Shown: in pieces, positions 20,430-34,044 of the stretch | Layout of the letters: each line of letters opens with the position of its first letter | How positions within the stretch are numbered: position 1 is the stretch's first letter | Notes under the pieces: model-generated | Seen by the model: only the letters and a program-made list of their open reading frames with translations | What the model was told of the DNA's origin: nothing | Databases searched by the model: none | Origin: Nitzschia sp. DOCU1 | Taxonomy: Eukaryota > Bacillariophyta > Bacillariophyceae > Bacillariales > Bacillariaceae | Reading direction: 5' to 3' | DNA: 64,000 bases | Assembly (NCBI GenBank): GCA_951394045.1 | Contig: OX595988.1 | Location: 2,061,352 to 2,125,351 of the forward strand | Position numbers and translations under genes: made by a program

Positions 20430-21593
20430 CTACATTGTCTCCAGAGTCTCCCTAAAATTCACAATATTGTCGATGGGCGGAGGCACGCTAGCTCCTCTTA
20501 TGAGAACGGCAGCTCGTCCTGTCGCACAACCCCACCGCAAGCCTTCCACAATTGCCTCCACTGGCCAGGGATTCGTATCGTTGTCTTTCGCACTCCGGGA
20601 TCGCTGTGATCTCCATGCCCAGATCCCGTGGATAAAACCGGCGGTAAACGCGTCGCCTGCTCCTGTTGGATCGACGGGCTTGACCGCTATTGTTGGCTGG
20701 TCGACAATCACCCTGCCATTTTTAAGAGCCACGGCCCCCAACTCTCCACGGGTTACAACGACTATGGTTTCGGGCGCGATCGAAGCAAACCACGTTGCCC
20801 AGTTCTCTATTCGTTCATCCTCCGATTCAGGTTCTTGCTTGCCACCCTGACCCCGACATACGATATTCTTGGCTTCAAGATCGTTCATTATAGCAAAATC
20901 CAGCAATGGCAGCAAAGAATCAAACCCTCCGTCCCAGACCCGAGTCGCGTCGTGTTGCGTGACGAGACTGACAGTAGCCGATGCAGCCTTTCGAATTTTC
21001 TGAACGACCTTTTCAAGTTGCCCAAAAAAGCCGGGAATGTTATAGTAACCGGCTATATGAAAGTGGACGACACCTTTTCCAGATACTATTTTTTCCACAC
21101 TTATATCGTCGGCGGTGAACTCTCCAACGCAACCTTGATGCGTCATAAAAGATCGCTCCCCTCCAGAGACGATGGCAATACAGTGCCCAGTTGATAGGTT
21201 GTTGCGCTCTTTCCTGCAGTTGATAATTGGGAAGCCATGTTCATCCGCGTGTCCCAGTAACAGCTGGCCATAGTGATCGTCTGGGTTCAAAACTGTGTGG
21301 AGATAGACAGGAGGAGAGTGTTCCGAGAAATTCTTTTGAAGGGCCCGCAGATGTGTCGCAGTGTTTGTGGAGGATCCTCCAGCATAAGTCTTCACAGGCT
21401 GGTCAAGACGAGAGTCACCCCCATGTTCGGGCCACCCACCGTCCCCCAAGTATGCAAAAAAGTCCACGTAGGCATCGCCACATATATGAAACTCCATTGG
21501 CACAGAGCAAAGGCTGCTCTGCCGAATCGAATTTGTTTTCAGGAGGGAAGGAGGTATAAAAAGCAGCCAAAATGATAGCGGTACTAGGAGCAT
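20430..21593 (-). CDS. pfkB/ribokinase-family carbohydrate kinase
   Basis: This ORF of up to 387 aa shows both PfkB signatures: an N-terminal glycine-rich substrate motif (YAGGSSTNTA) and the C-terminal DPTGAGDAFTAGFIHG, which holds the anion hole and catalytic Asp. Family members phosphorylate sugars or nucleosides (ribose, fructose, adenosine). The substrate cannot be told from sequence. The conserved fold starts at MEFHICGDAYVDF (ATG at 21495-21497). The ATG at 21591-21593 adds 32 residues with a hydrophobic run that might be a signal sequence, so the start is uncertain. The gene is divergent from RPN3, with the 12.2-kb satellite array in between. Confidence 0.85.
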   Translation of the reverse strand: MLLVPLSFWLLFIPPSLLKTNSIRQSSLCSVPMEFHICGDAYVDFFAYLGDGGWPEHGGDSRLDQPVKTYAGGSSTNTATHLRALQKNFSEHSPPVYLHTVLNPDDHYGQLLLGHADEHGFPIINCRKERNNLSTGHCIAIVSGGERSFMTHQGCVGEFTADDISVEKIVSGKGVVHFHIAGYYNIPGFFGQLEKVVQKIRKAASATVSLVTQHDATRVWDGGFDSLLPLLDFAIMNDLEAKNIVCRGQGGKQEPESEDERIENWATWFASIAPETIVVVTRGELGAVALKNGRVIVDQPTIAVKPVDPTGAGDAFTAGFIHGIWAWRSQRSRSAKDNDTNPWPVEAIVEGLRWGCATGRAAVLIRGASVPPPIDNIVNFRETLETM

Positions 21594-21786
21594 CTACCAA
21601 GAAGTTCCTCAGTAAAGAACGGACGGTCGACAACTTTTCCTTCAAGGTTGGTCCATGAGTTGTGTAATGGTGAAGCATCAACAAGAAGGTGTGATGAGAG
21701 GAAAACGGGCTCTTCCGCGATGTCGGATGATGGATGAGCGAGAAGTTGTCGGCGTTCTCGCCCTCGTCGCCTGCGGCGGGTTGTCG

Positions 21787-21796
21787 TTGCTCGTGG
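21787..21796. repeat. 10-bp direct repeat bordering the satellite array, left
   Basis: TTGCTCGTGG occurs here and at 34045-34054, immediately outside the first and last array units. Seven of its bases (TTGCTCG) also occur at every internal unit junction. It looks like an 8-10 bp target site duplication of the founding transposon (inference). Confidence 0.65.
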
Positions 21797-21835
21797 CAAA
21801 TTTTCCACACTGACGGATGAGATTTTGATTAGCTC

Positions 21836-21858
21836 GATTCCGCGCGAAGCGCGGAATC
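21836..21858. repeat. Perfect GC-rich hairpin in each satellite unit
   Basis: GATTCCGCGC and GCGCGGAATC flank a GAA loop. The same 23-bp hairpin occurs about 40 bp from the start of each of the 13 units. A second dyad (GGCGTC...GACGCC) lies near 22100 in the first unit and at the equivalent place in the others. Confidence 0.75.
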
Positions 21859-22206
21859 ATTTTCTGGTAAACTAAGATCCTTGCTACTCTTCTTGCCGAG
21901 ACAGCCACGAGGATCGCTTTGGATCTCTCTGAAAGATCTGTAAGCTGCATGCTCCTCGAGCTGTATGACTACATTCACTCAACGAATAACACCACTACTC
22001 TAGCTAGCTAGATCTGCGAGAGCAATAGCGATGCCAGCCACATCACTGCTAATGTTCTTGCTCTGTCTTGTTATGTTACTTTATGACTATAGCGGCGGGG
22101 GCGTCGGCGTCAACGACGCCAGTGCTAGCCAGAGCATTATCATTAACATTACGCTAATTCACGGCCCCAATAGACGACGCAAGTACTATCGGTAGCTAGT
22201 AGAGCA

Positions 22207-22478
22207 CTCGCTTTCGTCACACTAGATTTCGCAATGCACGCTTTTCGGAACACAATATTTCATAAGACACGATTTCGCACCACTCGCTTTCGTAACATTA
22301 CGCGATTTCCTAAGACTTCACAAGACGCAATTTCATAAAACAAGATTTCATAAGAAGCCATTTCGCACCACAACGCGATTTCGCAAAACGCGCTTTTGTA
22401 ACTCCAGGTGATTTCCCGAGATTTCACAACACGCAGTTTCGTAACACACTATTTTGTAACCACGCGATTTCGGAACAG
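22207..22478. repeat. Degenerate 15-18 bp subrepeats within the satellite unit
   Basis: About 16 consecutive copies of a motif close to ATTTCRYAANACNCG occur here in unit 1 and at the same place in every other unit. Such iteration is typical of subterminal protein-binding sites or old microsatellite expansion. Confidence 0.6.
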
Positions 22479-25400
22479 CCACGTTCGCCACTGTTTTGGC
22501 TATTGTTGTGTTATTGTGCGTGGTTCGGAAGCAACGCGATGCGCGAGTGAAGCTAAATTCGTAGCTCTGCGTACCATACTTATGCTAAATTTGAAGCTCT
22601 GCGTGGAATACTTATGCTAAATTTGAAGCTCTGCGTGGAATACTTATGCTAAGTTCCAAGCACTGCGCGCCGAATCGACTTCGACCTCCATAGTATTTTT
22701 CATTTCCCCATCCGTCAGTGTGGCAAGTTACCCTTGCTCGGCAAATTTTCCACACTGACGGATGAGATTTTGATTAGCTCGATTCCGCGCGAAGCGCGGA
22801 ATCATTTTCTGGTAAACTAAGATCCTTGCTACTCTTCTTGCCGAGACAGCCACGAGGATCGCTTTGGATCTCTCTGAAAGATCTGTAAGCTGCATGCTCC
22901 TCGAGCTGTATGACTACATTCACTCAACGAATAACACCACTACTCTAGCTAGCTAGATCTGCGAGAGCAATAGCGATGCCAGCCACATCACTGCTAATGT
23001 TCTTGCTCTGTCTTGTTATGTTACTTTATGACTATAGCGGCGGGGGCGTCGGCGTCAACGACGCCAGTGCTAGCCAGAGCATTATCATTAACATTACGCT
23101 AATTCACGGCCCCAATAGACGACGCAAGTACTATCGGTAGCTAGTAGAGCACTCGCTTTCGTCACACTAGATTTCGCAATGCACGCTTTTCGGAACACAA
23201 TATTTCATAAGACACGATTTCGCACCACTCGCTTTCGTAACATTACGCGATTTCCTAAGACTTCACAAGACGCAATTTCATAAAACAAGATTTCATAAGA
23301 AGCCATTTCGCACCACAACGCGATTTCGCAAAACGTGCTTTTGTAACTCCAGGTGATTTCCCGAGATTTCACAACACGCAGTTTCGTAACACACTATTTT
23401 GTAACCACGCGATTTCGGAACAGCCACGTTCGCCACTGTTTTGGCTATTGTTGTGTTATTGTGCGTGGTTCGGAAGCAACGCGATGCGCGAGTGAAGCTA
23501 AATTCGTAGCTATGCGTACCATACTTATGCTAAATTTGAAGCTCTGCGTGGAATACTTATGCTAAATTTGAAGCTCTGCGTGGAATACTTATGCTAAGTT
23601 CCAAGCACTGCGCGCCGAATCGACTTCGACCTCCATAATATTTTTCATTTCCCCATCCGTCAGTGTGGCAAGTTACCCTTGCTCGGCAAATTTTCCACAC
23701 TGACGGATGAGATTTTGATTAGCTCGATTCCGCGCGAAGCGCGGAATCATTTTCTGGTAAACTAAGATCCTTGCTACTCTTCTTGCCGAGACAGCCACGA
23801 GGATCGCTTTGGATCTCTCTGAAAGATCTGTAAGCTGCATGCTCCTCGAGCTGTATGACTACATTCACTCAACGAATAACACCACTACTCTAGCTAGCTA
23901 GATCTGCGAGAGCAATAGCGATGCCAGCCACATCACTGCTAATGTTCTTGCTCTGTCTTGTTATGTTACTTTATGACTATAGCGGCGGGGGCGTCGGCGT
24001 CAACGACGCCAGTGCTAGCCAGAGCATTATCATTAACATTACGCTAATTCACGGCCCCAATAGACGACGCAAGTACTATCGGTAGCTAGTAGAGCACTCG
24101 CTTTCGTCACACTAGATTTCGCAATGCACGCTTTTCGGAACACAATATTTCATAAGACACGATTTCGCACCACTCGCTTTCGTAACATTACGCGATTTCC
24201 TAAGACTTCACAAGACGCAATTTCATAAAACAAGATTTCATAAGAAGCCATTTCGCACCACAACGCGATTTCGCAAAACGCGCTTTTGTAACTCCAGGTG
24301 ATTTCCCGAGATTTCACAACACGCAGTTTCGTAACACACTATTTTGTAACCACGCGATTTCGGAACAGCCACGTTCGCCACTGTTTTGGCTATTGTTGTG
24401 TTATTGTGCGTGGTTCGGAAGCAACGCGATGCGCGAGTGAAGCTAAATTCGTAGCTATGCGTACCATACTTATGCTAAATTTGAAGCTCTGCGTGGAATA
24501 CTTATGCTAAATTTGAAGCTCTGCGTGGAATACTTATGCTAAGTTCCAAGCACTGCGCGCCGAATCGACTTCGACCTCCATAGTATTTTTCATTTCCCCA
24601 TCCGTCAGTGTGGCAAGTTACCCTTGCTCGGCAAATTTTCCACACTGACGGATGAGATTTTGATTAGCTCGATTCCGCGCGAAGCGCGGAATCATTTTCT
24701 GGTAAACTAAGATCCTTGCTACTCTTCTTGCCGAGACAGCCACGAGGATCGCTTTGGATCTCTCTGAAAGATCTGTAAGCTGCATGCTCCTCGAGCTGTA
24801 TGACTACATTCACTCAACGAATAACACCACTACTCTAGCTAGCTAGATCTGCGAGAGCAATAGCGATGCCAGCCACATCACTGCTAATGTTCTTGCTCTG
24901 TCTTGTTATGTTACTTTATGACTATAGCGGCGGGGGCGTCGGCGTCAACGACGCCAGTGCTAGCCAGAGCATTATCATTAACATTACGCTAATTCACGGC
25001 CCCAATAGACGACGCAAGTACTATCGGTAGCTAGTAGAGCACTCGCTTTCGTCACACTAGATTTCGCAATGCACGCTTTTCGGAACACAATATTTCATAA
25101 GACACGATTTCGCACCACTCGCTTTCGTAACATTACGCGATTTCCTAAGACTTCACAAGACGCAATTTCATAAAACAAGATTTCATAAGAAGCCATTTCG
25201 CACCACAACGCGATTTCGCAAAACGTGCTTTTGTAACTCCAGGTGATTTCCCGAGATTTCACAACACGCAGTTTCGTAACACACTATTTTGTAACCACGC
25301 GATTTCGGAACAGCCACGTTCGCCACTGTTTTGGCTATTGTTGTGTTATTGTGCGTGGTTCGGAAGCAACGCGATGCGCGAGTGAAGCTAAATTCGTAGC

Positions 25401-28400
25401 TATGCGTACCATACTTATGCTAAATTTGAAGCTCTGCGTGGAATACTTATGCTAAATTTGAAGCTCTGCGTGGAATACTTATGCTAAGTTCCAAGCACTG
25501 CGCGCCGAATCGACTTCGACCTCCATAATATTTTTCATTTCCCCATCCGTCAGTGTGGCAAGTTACCCTTGCTCGGCAAATTTTCCACACTGACGGATGA
25601 GATTTTGATTAGCTCGATTCCGCGCGAAGCGCGGAATCATTTTCTGGTAAACTAAGATCCTTGCTACTCTTCTTGCCGAGACAGCCACGAGGATCGCTTT
25701 GGATCTCTCTGAAAGATCTGTAAGCTGCATGCTCCTCGAGCTGTATGACTACATTCACTCAACGAATAACACCACTACTCTAGCTAGCTAGATCTGCGAG
25801 AGCAATAGCGATGCCAGCCACATCACTGCTAATGTTCTTGCTCTGTCTTGTTATGTTACTTTATGACTATAGCGGCGGGGGCGTCGGCGTCAACGACGCC
25901 AGTGCTAGCCAGAGCATTATCATTAACATTACGCTAATTCACGGCCCCAATAGACGACGCAAGTACTATCGGTAGCTAGTAGAGCACTCGCTTTCGTCAC
26001 ACTAGATTTCGCAATGCACGCTTTTCGGAACACAATATTTCATAAGACACGATTTCGCACCACTCGCTTTCGTAACATTACGCGATTTCCTAAGACTTCA
26101 CAAGACGCAATTTCATAAAACAAGATTTCATAAGAAGCCATTTCGCACCACAACGCGATTTCGCAAAACGCGCTTTTGTAACTCCAGGTGATTTCCCGAG
26201 ATTTCACAACACGCAGTTTCGTAACACACTATTTTGTAACCACGCGATTTCGGAACAGCCACGTTCGCCACTGTTTTGGCTATTGTTGTGTTATTGTGCG
26301 TGGTTCGGAAGCAACGCGATGCGCGAGTGAAGCTAAATTCGTAGCTCTGCGTACCATACTTATGCTAAATTTGAAGCTCTGCGTGGAATACTTATGCTAA
26401 ATTTGAAGCTCTGCGTGGAATACTTATGCTAAGTTCCAAGCACTGCGCGCCGAATCGACTTCGACCTCCATAGTATTTTTCATTTCCCCATCCGTCAGTG
26501 TGGCAAGTTACCCTTGCTCGGGCAAATTTTCCACACTGACGGATGAGATTTTGATTAGCTCGATTCCGCGCGAAGCGCGGAATCATTTTCTGGTAAACTA
26601 AGATCCTTGCTACTCTTCTTGCCGAGACAGCCACGAGGATCGCTTTGGATCTCTCTGAAAGATCTGTAAGCTGCATGCTCCTCGAGCTGTATGACTACAT
26701 TCACTCAACGAATAACACCACTACTCTAGCTAGCTAGATCTGCGAGAGCAATAGCGATGCCAGCCACATCACTGCTAATGTTCTTGCTCTGTCTTGTTAT
26801 GTTACTTTATGACTATAGCGGCGGGGGCGTCGGCGTCAACGACGCCAGTGCTAGCCAGAGCATTATCATTAACATTACGCTAATTCACGGCCCCAATAGA
26901 CGACGCAAGTACTATCGGTAGCTAGTAGAGCACTCGCTTTCGTCACACTAGATTTCGCAATGCACGCTTTTCGGAACACAATATTTCATAAGACACGATT
27001 TCGCACCACTCGCTTTCGTAACATTACGCGATTTCCTAAGACTTCACAAGACGCAATTTCATAAAACAAGATTTCATAAGAAGCCATTTCGCACCACAAC
27101 GCGATTTCGCAAAACGCGCTTTTGTAACTCCAGGTGATTTCCCGAGATTTCACAACACGCAGTTTCGTAACACACTATTTTGTAACCACGCGATTTCGGA
27201 ACAGCCACGTTCGCCACTGTTTTGGCTATTGTTGTGTTATTGTGCGTGGTTCGGAAGCAACGCGATGCGCGAGTGAAGCTAAATTCGTAGCTCTGCGTAC
27301 CATACTTATGCTAAATTTGAAGCTCTGCGTGGAATACTTATGCTAAATTTGAAGCTCTGCGTGGAATACTTATGCTAAGTTCCAAGCACTGCGCGCCGAA
27401 TCGACTTCGACCTCCATAGTATTTTTCATTTCCCCATCCGTCAGTGTGGCAAGTTACCCTTGCTCGGCAAATTTTCCACACTGACGGATGAGATTTTGAT
27501 TAGCTCGATTCCGCGCGAAGCGCGGAATCATTTTCTGGTAAACTAAGATCCTTGCTACTCTTCTTGCCGAGACAGCCACGAGGATCGCTTTGGATCTCTC
27601 TGAAAGATCTGTAAGCTGCATGCTCCTCGAGCTGTATGACTACATTCACTCAACGAATAACACCACTACTCTAGCTAGCTAGATCTGCGAGAGCAATAGC
27701 GATGCCAGCCACATCACTGCTAATGTTCTTGCTCTGTCTTGTTATGTTACTTTATGACTATAGCGGCGGGGGCGTCGGCGTCAACGACGCCAGTGCTAGC
27801 CAGAGCATTATCATTAACATTACGCTAATTCACGGCCCCAATAGACGACGCAAGTACTATCGGTAGCTAGTAGAGCACTCGCTTTCGTCACACTAGATTT
27901 CGCAATGCACGCTTTTCGGAACACAATATTTCATAAGACACGATTTCGCACCACTCGCTTTCGTAACATTACGCGATTTCCTAAGACTTCACAAGACGCA
28001 ATTTCATAAAACAAGATTTCATAAGAAGCCATTTCGCACCACAACGCGATTTCGCAAAACGCGCTTTTGTAACTCCAGGTGATTTCCCGAGATTTCACAA
28101 CACGCAGTTTCGTAACACACTATTTTGTAACCACGCGATTTCGGAACAGCCACGTTCGCCACTGTTTTGGCTATTGTTGTGTTATTGTGCGTGGTTCGGA
28201 AGCAACGCGATGCGCGAGTGAAGCTAAATTCGTAGCTCTGCGTACCATACTTATGCTAAATTTGAAGCTCTGCGTGGAATACTTATGCTAAATTTGAAGC
28301 TCTGCGTGGAATACTTATGCTAAGTTCCAAGCACTGCGCGCCGAATCGACTTCGACCTCCATAGTATTTTTCATTTCCCCATCCGTCAGTGTGGCAAGTT

Positions 28401-31400
28401 ACCCTTGCTCGGCAAATTTTCCACACTGACGGATGAGATTTTGATTAGCTCGATTCCGCGCGAAGCGCGGAATCATTTTCTGGTAAACTAAGATCCTTGC
28501 TACTCTTCTTGCCGAGACAGCCACGAGGATCGCTTTGGATCTCTCTGAAAGATCTGTAAGCTGCATGCTCCTCGAGCTGTATGACTACATTCACTCAACG
28601 AATAACACCACTACTCTAGCTAGCTAGATCTGCGAGAGCAATAGCGATGCCAGCCACATCACTGCTAATGTTCTTGCTCTGTCTTGTTATGTTACTTTAT
28701 GACTATAGCGGCGGGGGCGTCGGCGTCAACGACGCCAGTGCTAGCCAGAGCATTATCATTAACATTACGCTAATTCACGGCCCCAATAGACGACGCAAGT
28801 ACTATCGGTAGCTAGTAGAGCACTCGCTTTCGTCACACTAGATTTCGCAATGCACGCTTTTCGGAACACAATATTTCATAAGACACGATTTCGCACCACT
28901 CGCTTTCGTAACATTACGCGATTTCCTAAGACTTCACAAGACGCAATTTCATAAAACAAGATTTCATAAGAAGCCATTTCGCACCACAACGCGATTTCGC
29001 AAAACGCGCTTTTGTAACTCCAGGTGATTTCCCGAGATTTCACAACACGCAGTTTCGTAACACACTATTTTGTAACCACGCGATTTCGGAACAGCCACGT
29101 TCGCCACTGTTTTGGCTATTGTTGTGTTATTGTGCGTGGTTCGGAAGCAACGCGATGCGCGAGTGAAGCTAAATTCGTAGCTCTGCGTACCATACTTATG
29201 CTAAATTTGAAGCTCTGCGTGGAATACTTATGCTAAATTTGAAGCTCTGCGTGGAATACTTATGCTAAGTTCCAAGCACTGCGCGCCGAATCGACTTCGA
29301 CCTCCATAGTATTTTTCATTTCCCCATCCGTCAGTGTGGCAAGTTACCCTTGCTCGGGCAAATTTTCCACACTGACGGATGAGATTTTGATTAGCTCGAT
29401 TCCGCGCGAAGCGCGGAATCATTTTCTGGTAAACTAAGATCCTTGCTACTCTTCTTGCCGAGACAGCCACGAGGATCGCTTTGGATCTCTCTGAAAGATC
29501 TGTAAGCTGCATGCTCCTCGAGCTGTATGACTACATTCACTCAACGAATAACACCACTACTCTAGCTAGCTAGATCTGCGAGAGCAATAGCGATGCCAGC
29601 CACATCACTGCTAATGTTCTTGCTCTGTCTTGTTATGTTACTTTATGACTATAGCGGCGGGGGCGTCGGCGTCAACGACGCCAGTGCTAGCCAGAGCATT
29701 ATCATTAACATTACGCTAATTCACGGCCCCAATAGACGACGCAAGTACTATCGGTAGCTAGTAGAGCACTCGCTTTCGTCACACTAGATTTCGCAATGCA
29801 CGCTTTTCGGAACACAATATTTCATAAGACACGATTTCGCACCACTCGCTTTCGTAACATTACGCGATTTCCTAAGACTTCACAAGACGCAATTTCATAA
29901 AACAAGATTTCATAAGAAGCCATTTCGCACCACAACGCGATTTCGCAAAACGCGCTTTTGTAACTCCAGGTGATTTCCCGAGATTTCACAACACGCAGTT
30001 TCGTAACACACTATTTTGTAACCACGCGATTTCGGAACAGCCACGTTCGCCACTGTTTTGGCTATTGTTGTGTTATTGTGCGTGGTTCGGAAGCAACGCG
30101 ATGCGCGAGTGAAGCTAAATTCGTAGCTCTGCGTACCATACTTATGCTAAATTTGAAGCTCTGCGTGGAATACTTATGCTAAGTTCCAAGCACTGCGCGC
30201 CGAATCGACTTCGACCTCCATAGTATTTTTCATTTCCCCATCCGTCAGTGTGGCAAGTTACCCTTGCTCGGCAAATTTTCCACACTGACGGATGAGATTT
30301 TGATTAGCTCGATTCCGCGCGAAGCGCGGAATCATTTTCTGGTAAACTAAGATCCTTGCTACTCTTCTTGCCGAGACAGCCACGAGGATCGCTTTGGATC
30401 TCTCTGAAAGATCTGTAAGCTGCATGCTCCTCGAGCTGTATGACTACATTCACTCAACGAATAACACCACTACTCTAGCTAGCTAGATCTGCGAGAGCAA
30501 TAGCAATGCCAGCCACATCACTGCTAATGTTCTTGCTCTGTCTTGTTATGTTACTTTATGACTATAGCGGCGGGGGCGTCGGCGTCAACGACGCCAGTGC
30601 TAGCCAGAGCATTATCATTAACATTACGCTAATTCACGGCCCCAATAGACGACGCAAGTACTATCGGTAGCTAGTAGAGCACTCGCTTTCGTCACACTAG
30701 ATTTCGCAATGCACGCTTTTCGGAACACAATATTTCATAAGACACGATTTCGCACCACTCGCTTTCGTAACATTACGCGATTTCCTAAGACTTCACAAGA
30801 CGCAATTTCATAAAACAAGATTTCATAAGAAGCCATTTCGCACCACAACGCGATTTCGCAAAACGCGCTTTTGTAACTCCAGGTGATTTCCCGAGATTTC
30901 ACAACACGCAGTTTCGTAACACACTATTTTGTAACCACGCGATTTCGGAACAGCCACGTTCGCCACTGTTTTGGCTATTGTTGTGTTATTGTGCGTGGTT
31001 CGGAAGCAACGCGATGCGCGAGTGAAGCTAAATTCGTAGCTCTGCGTACCATACTTATGCTAAATTTGAAGCTCTGCGTGGAATACTTATGCTAAATTTG
31101 AAGCTCTGCGTGGAATACTTATGCTAAGTTCCAAGCACTGCGCGCCGAATCGACTTCGACCTCCATAGTATTTTTCATTTCCCCATCCGTCAGTGTGGCA
31201 AGTTACCCTTGCTCGGCAAATTTTCCACACTGACGGATGAGATTTTGATTAGCTCGATTCCGCGCGAAGCGCGGAATCATTTTCTGGTAAACTAAGATCC
31301 TTGCTACTCTTCTTGCCGAGACAGCCACGAGGATCGCTTTGGATCTCTCTGAAAGATCTGTAAGCTGCATGCTCCTCGAGCTGTATGACTACATTCACTC

Positions 31401-34044
31401 AACGAATAACACCACTACTCTAGCTAGCTAGATCTGCGAGAGCAATAGCGATGCCAGCCACATCACTGCTAATGTTCTTGCTCTGTCTTGTTATGTTACT
31501 TTATGACTATAGCGGCGGGGGCGTCGGCGTCAACGACGCCAGTGCTAGCCAGAGCATTATCATTAACATTACGCTAATTCACGGCCCCAATAGACGACGC
31601 AAGTACTATCGGTAGCTAGTAGAGCACTCGCTTTCGTCACACTAGATTTCGCAATGCACGCTTTTCGGAACACAATATTTCATAAGACACGATTTCGCAC
31701 CACTCGCTTTCGTAACATTACGCGATTTCCTAAGACTTCACAAGACGCAATTTCATAAAACAAGATTTCATAAGAAGCCATTTCGCACCACAACGCGATT
31801 TCGCAAAACGCGCTTTTGTAACTCCAGGTGATTTCCCGAGATTTCACAACACGCAGTTTCGTAACACACTATTTTGTAACCACGCGATTTCGGAACAGCC
31901 ACGTTCGCCACTGTTTTGGCTATTGTTGTGTTATTGTGCGTGGTTCGGAAGCAACGCGATGCGCGAGTGAAGCTAAATTCGTAGCTCTGCGTACCATACT
32001 TATGCTAAATTTGAAGCTCTGCGTGGAATACTTATGCTAAATTTGAAGCTCTGCGTGGAATACTTATGCTAAGTTCCAAGCACTGCGCGCCGAATCGACT
32101 TCGACCTCCATAGTATTTTTCATTTCCCCATCCGTCAGTGTGGCAAGTTACCCTTGCTCGGCAAATTTTCCACACTGACGGATGAGATTTTGATTAGCTC
32201 GATTCCGCGCGAAGCGCGGAATCATTTTCTGGTAAACTAAGATCCTTGCTACTCTTCTTGCCGAGACAGCCACGAGGATCGCTTTGGATCTCTCTGAAAG
32301 ATCTGTAAGCTGCATGCTCCTCGAGCTGTATGACTACATTCACTCAACGAATAACACCACTACTCTAGCTAGCTAGATCTGCGAGAGCAATAGCGATGCC
32401 AGCCACATCACTGCTAATGTTCTTGCTCTGTCTTGTTATGTTACTTTATGACTATAGCGGCGGGGGCGTCGGCGTCAACGACGCCAGTGCTAGCCAGAGC
32501 ATTATCATTAACATTACGCTAATTCACGGCCCCAATAGACGACGCAAGTACTATCGGTAGCTAGTAGAGCACTCGCTTTCGTCACACTAGATTTCGCAAT
32601 GCACGCTTTTCGGAACACAATATTTCATAAGACACGATTTCGCACCACTCGCTTTCGTAACATTACGCGATTTCCTAAGACTTCACAAGACGCAATTTCA
32701 TAAAACAAGATTTCATAAGAAGCCATTTCGCACCACAACGCGATTTCGCAAAACGCGCTTTTGTAACTCCAGGTGATTTCCCGAGATTTCACAACACGCA
32801 GTTTCGTAACACACTATTTTGTAACCACGCGATTTCGGAACAGCCACGTTCGCCACTGTTTTGGCTATTGTTGTGTTATTGTGCGTGGTTCGGAAGCAAC
32901 GCGATGCGCGAGTGAAGCTAAATTCGTAGCTCTGCGTACCATACTTATGCTAAATTTGAAGCTCTGCGTGGAATACTTATGCTAAATTTGAAGCTCTGCG
33001 TGGAATACTTATGCTAAGTTCCAAGCACTGCGCGCCGAATCGACTTCGACCTCCATAGTATTTTTCATTTCCCCATCCGTCAGTGTGGCAAGTTACCCTT
33101 GCTCGGGCAAATTTTCCACACTGACGGATGAGATTTTGATTAGCTCGATTCCGCGCGAAGCGCGGAATCATTTTCTGGTAAACTAAGATCCTTGCTACTC
33201 TTCTTGCCGAGACAGCCACGAGGATCGCTTTGGATCTCTCTGAAAGATCTGTAAGCTGCATGCTCCTCGAGCTGTATGACTACATTCACTCAACGAATAA
33301 CACCACTACTCTAGCTAGCTAGATCTGCGAGAGCAATAGCGATGCCAGCCACATCACTGCTAATGTTCTTGCTCTGTCTTGTTATGTTACTTTATGACTA
33401 TAGCGGCGGGGGCGTCGGCGTCAACGACGCCAGTGCTAGCCAGAGCATTATCATTAACATTACGCTAATTCACGGCCCCAATAGACGACGCAAGTACTAT
33501 CGGTAGCTAGTAGAGCACTCGCTTTCGTCACACTAGATTTCGCAATGCACGCTTTTCGGAACACAATATTTCATAAGACACGATTTCGCACCACTCGCTT
33601 TCGTAACATTACGCGATTTCCTAAGACTTCACAAGACGCAATTTCATAAAACAAGATTTCATAAGAAGCCATTTCGCACCACAACGCGATTTCGCAAAAC
33701 GCGCTTTTGTAACTCCAGGTGATTTCCCGAGATTTCACAACACGCAGTTTCGTAACACACTATTTTGTAACCACGCGATTTCGGAACAGCCACGTTCGCC
33801 ACTGTTTTGGCTATTGTTGTGTTATTGTGCGTGGTTCGGAAGCAACGCGATGCGCGAGTGAAGCTAAATTCGTAGCTCTGCGTACCATACTTATGCTAAA
33901 TTTGAAGCTCTGCGTGGAATACTTATGCTAAATTTGAAGCTCTGCGTGGAATACTTATGCTAAGTTCCAAGCACTGCGCGCCGAATCGACTTCGACCTCC
34001 ATAGTATTTTTCATTTCCCCATCCGTCAGTGTGGCAAGTTACCC

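Larger units (their letters stand above)
21796..34044. repeat. Tandem array, 13 copies of a TIR-element-like 945-bp unit
   Basis: Units start at 21796, 22741, 23686, 24631, 25576, 26522, 27467, 28412, 29358, 30271, 31216, 32161 and 33107, all head to tail. Each body is about 938 bp plus a TTGCTCG spacer. Copies are nearly identical; the unit at 29358 is 32 bp shorter, having lost one of two 32-bp subrepeats. Each unit begins GGCAAATTTTCCACACTGAC and ends with its approximate inverse (GTCAGTGTGGCAAGTTACCC), so a unit has terminal inverted repeats like a non-autonomous DNA transposon. A GTG-initiated 70-codon frame recurs in every unit but has no ATG and no coding character. No transposase is present. 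Confidence 0.9.

Noticed and set aside
22408..22620. A 70-codon frame repeated in all 13 satellite units
   Set aside because: It starts with GTG, lies in the iterated ATTTCG motif region, and its preservation follows from the near identity of the units, not from coding constraint.
26392..26676. 94-codon minus-strand frame in the satellite, seen in three units only
   Set aside because: It exists only where one extra G shifts the frame at the unit start, so it is a by-product of the indel.
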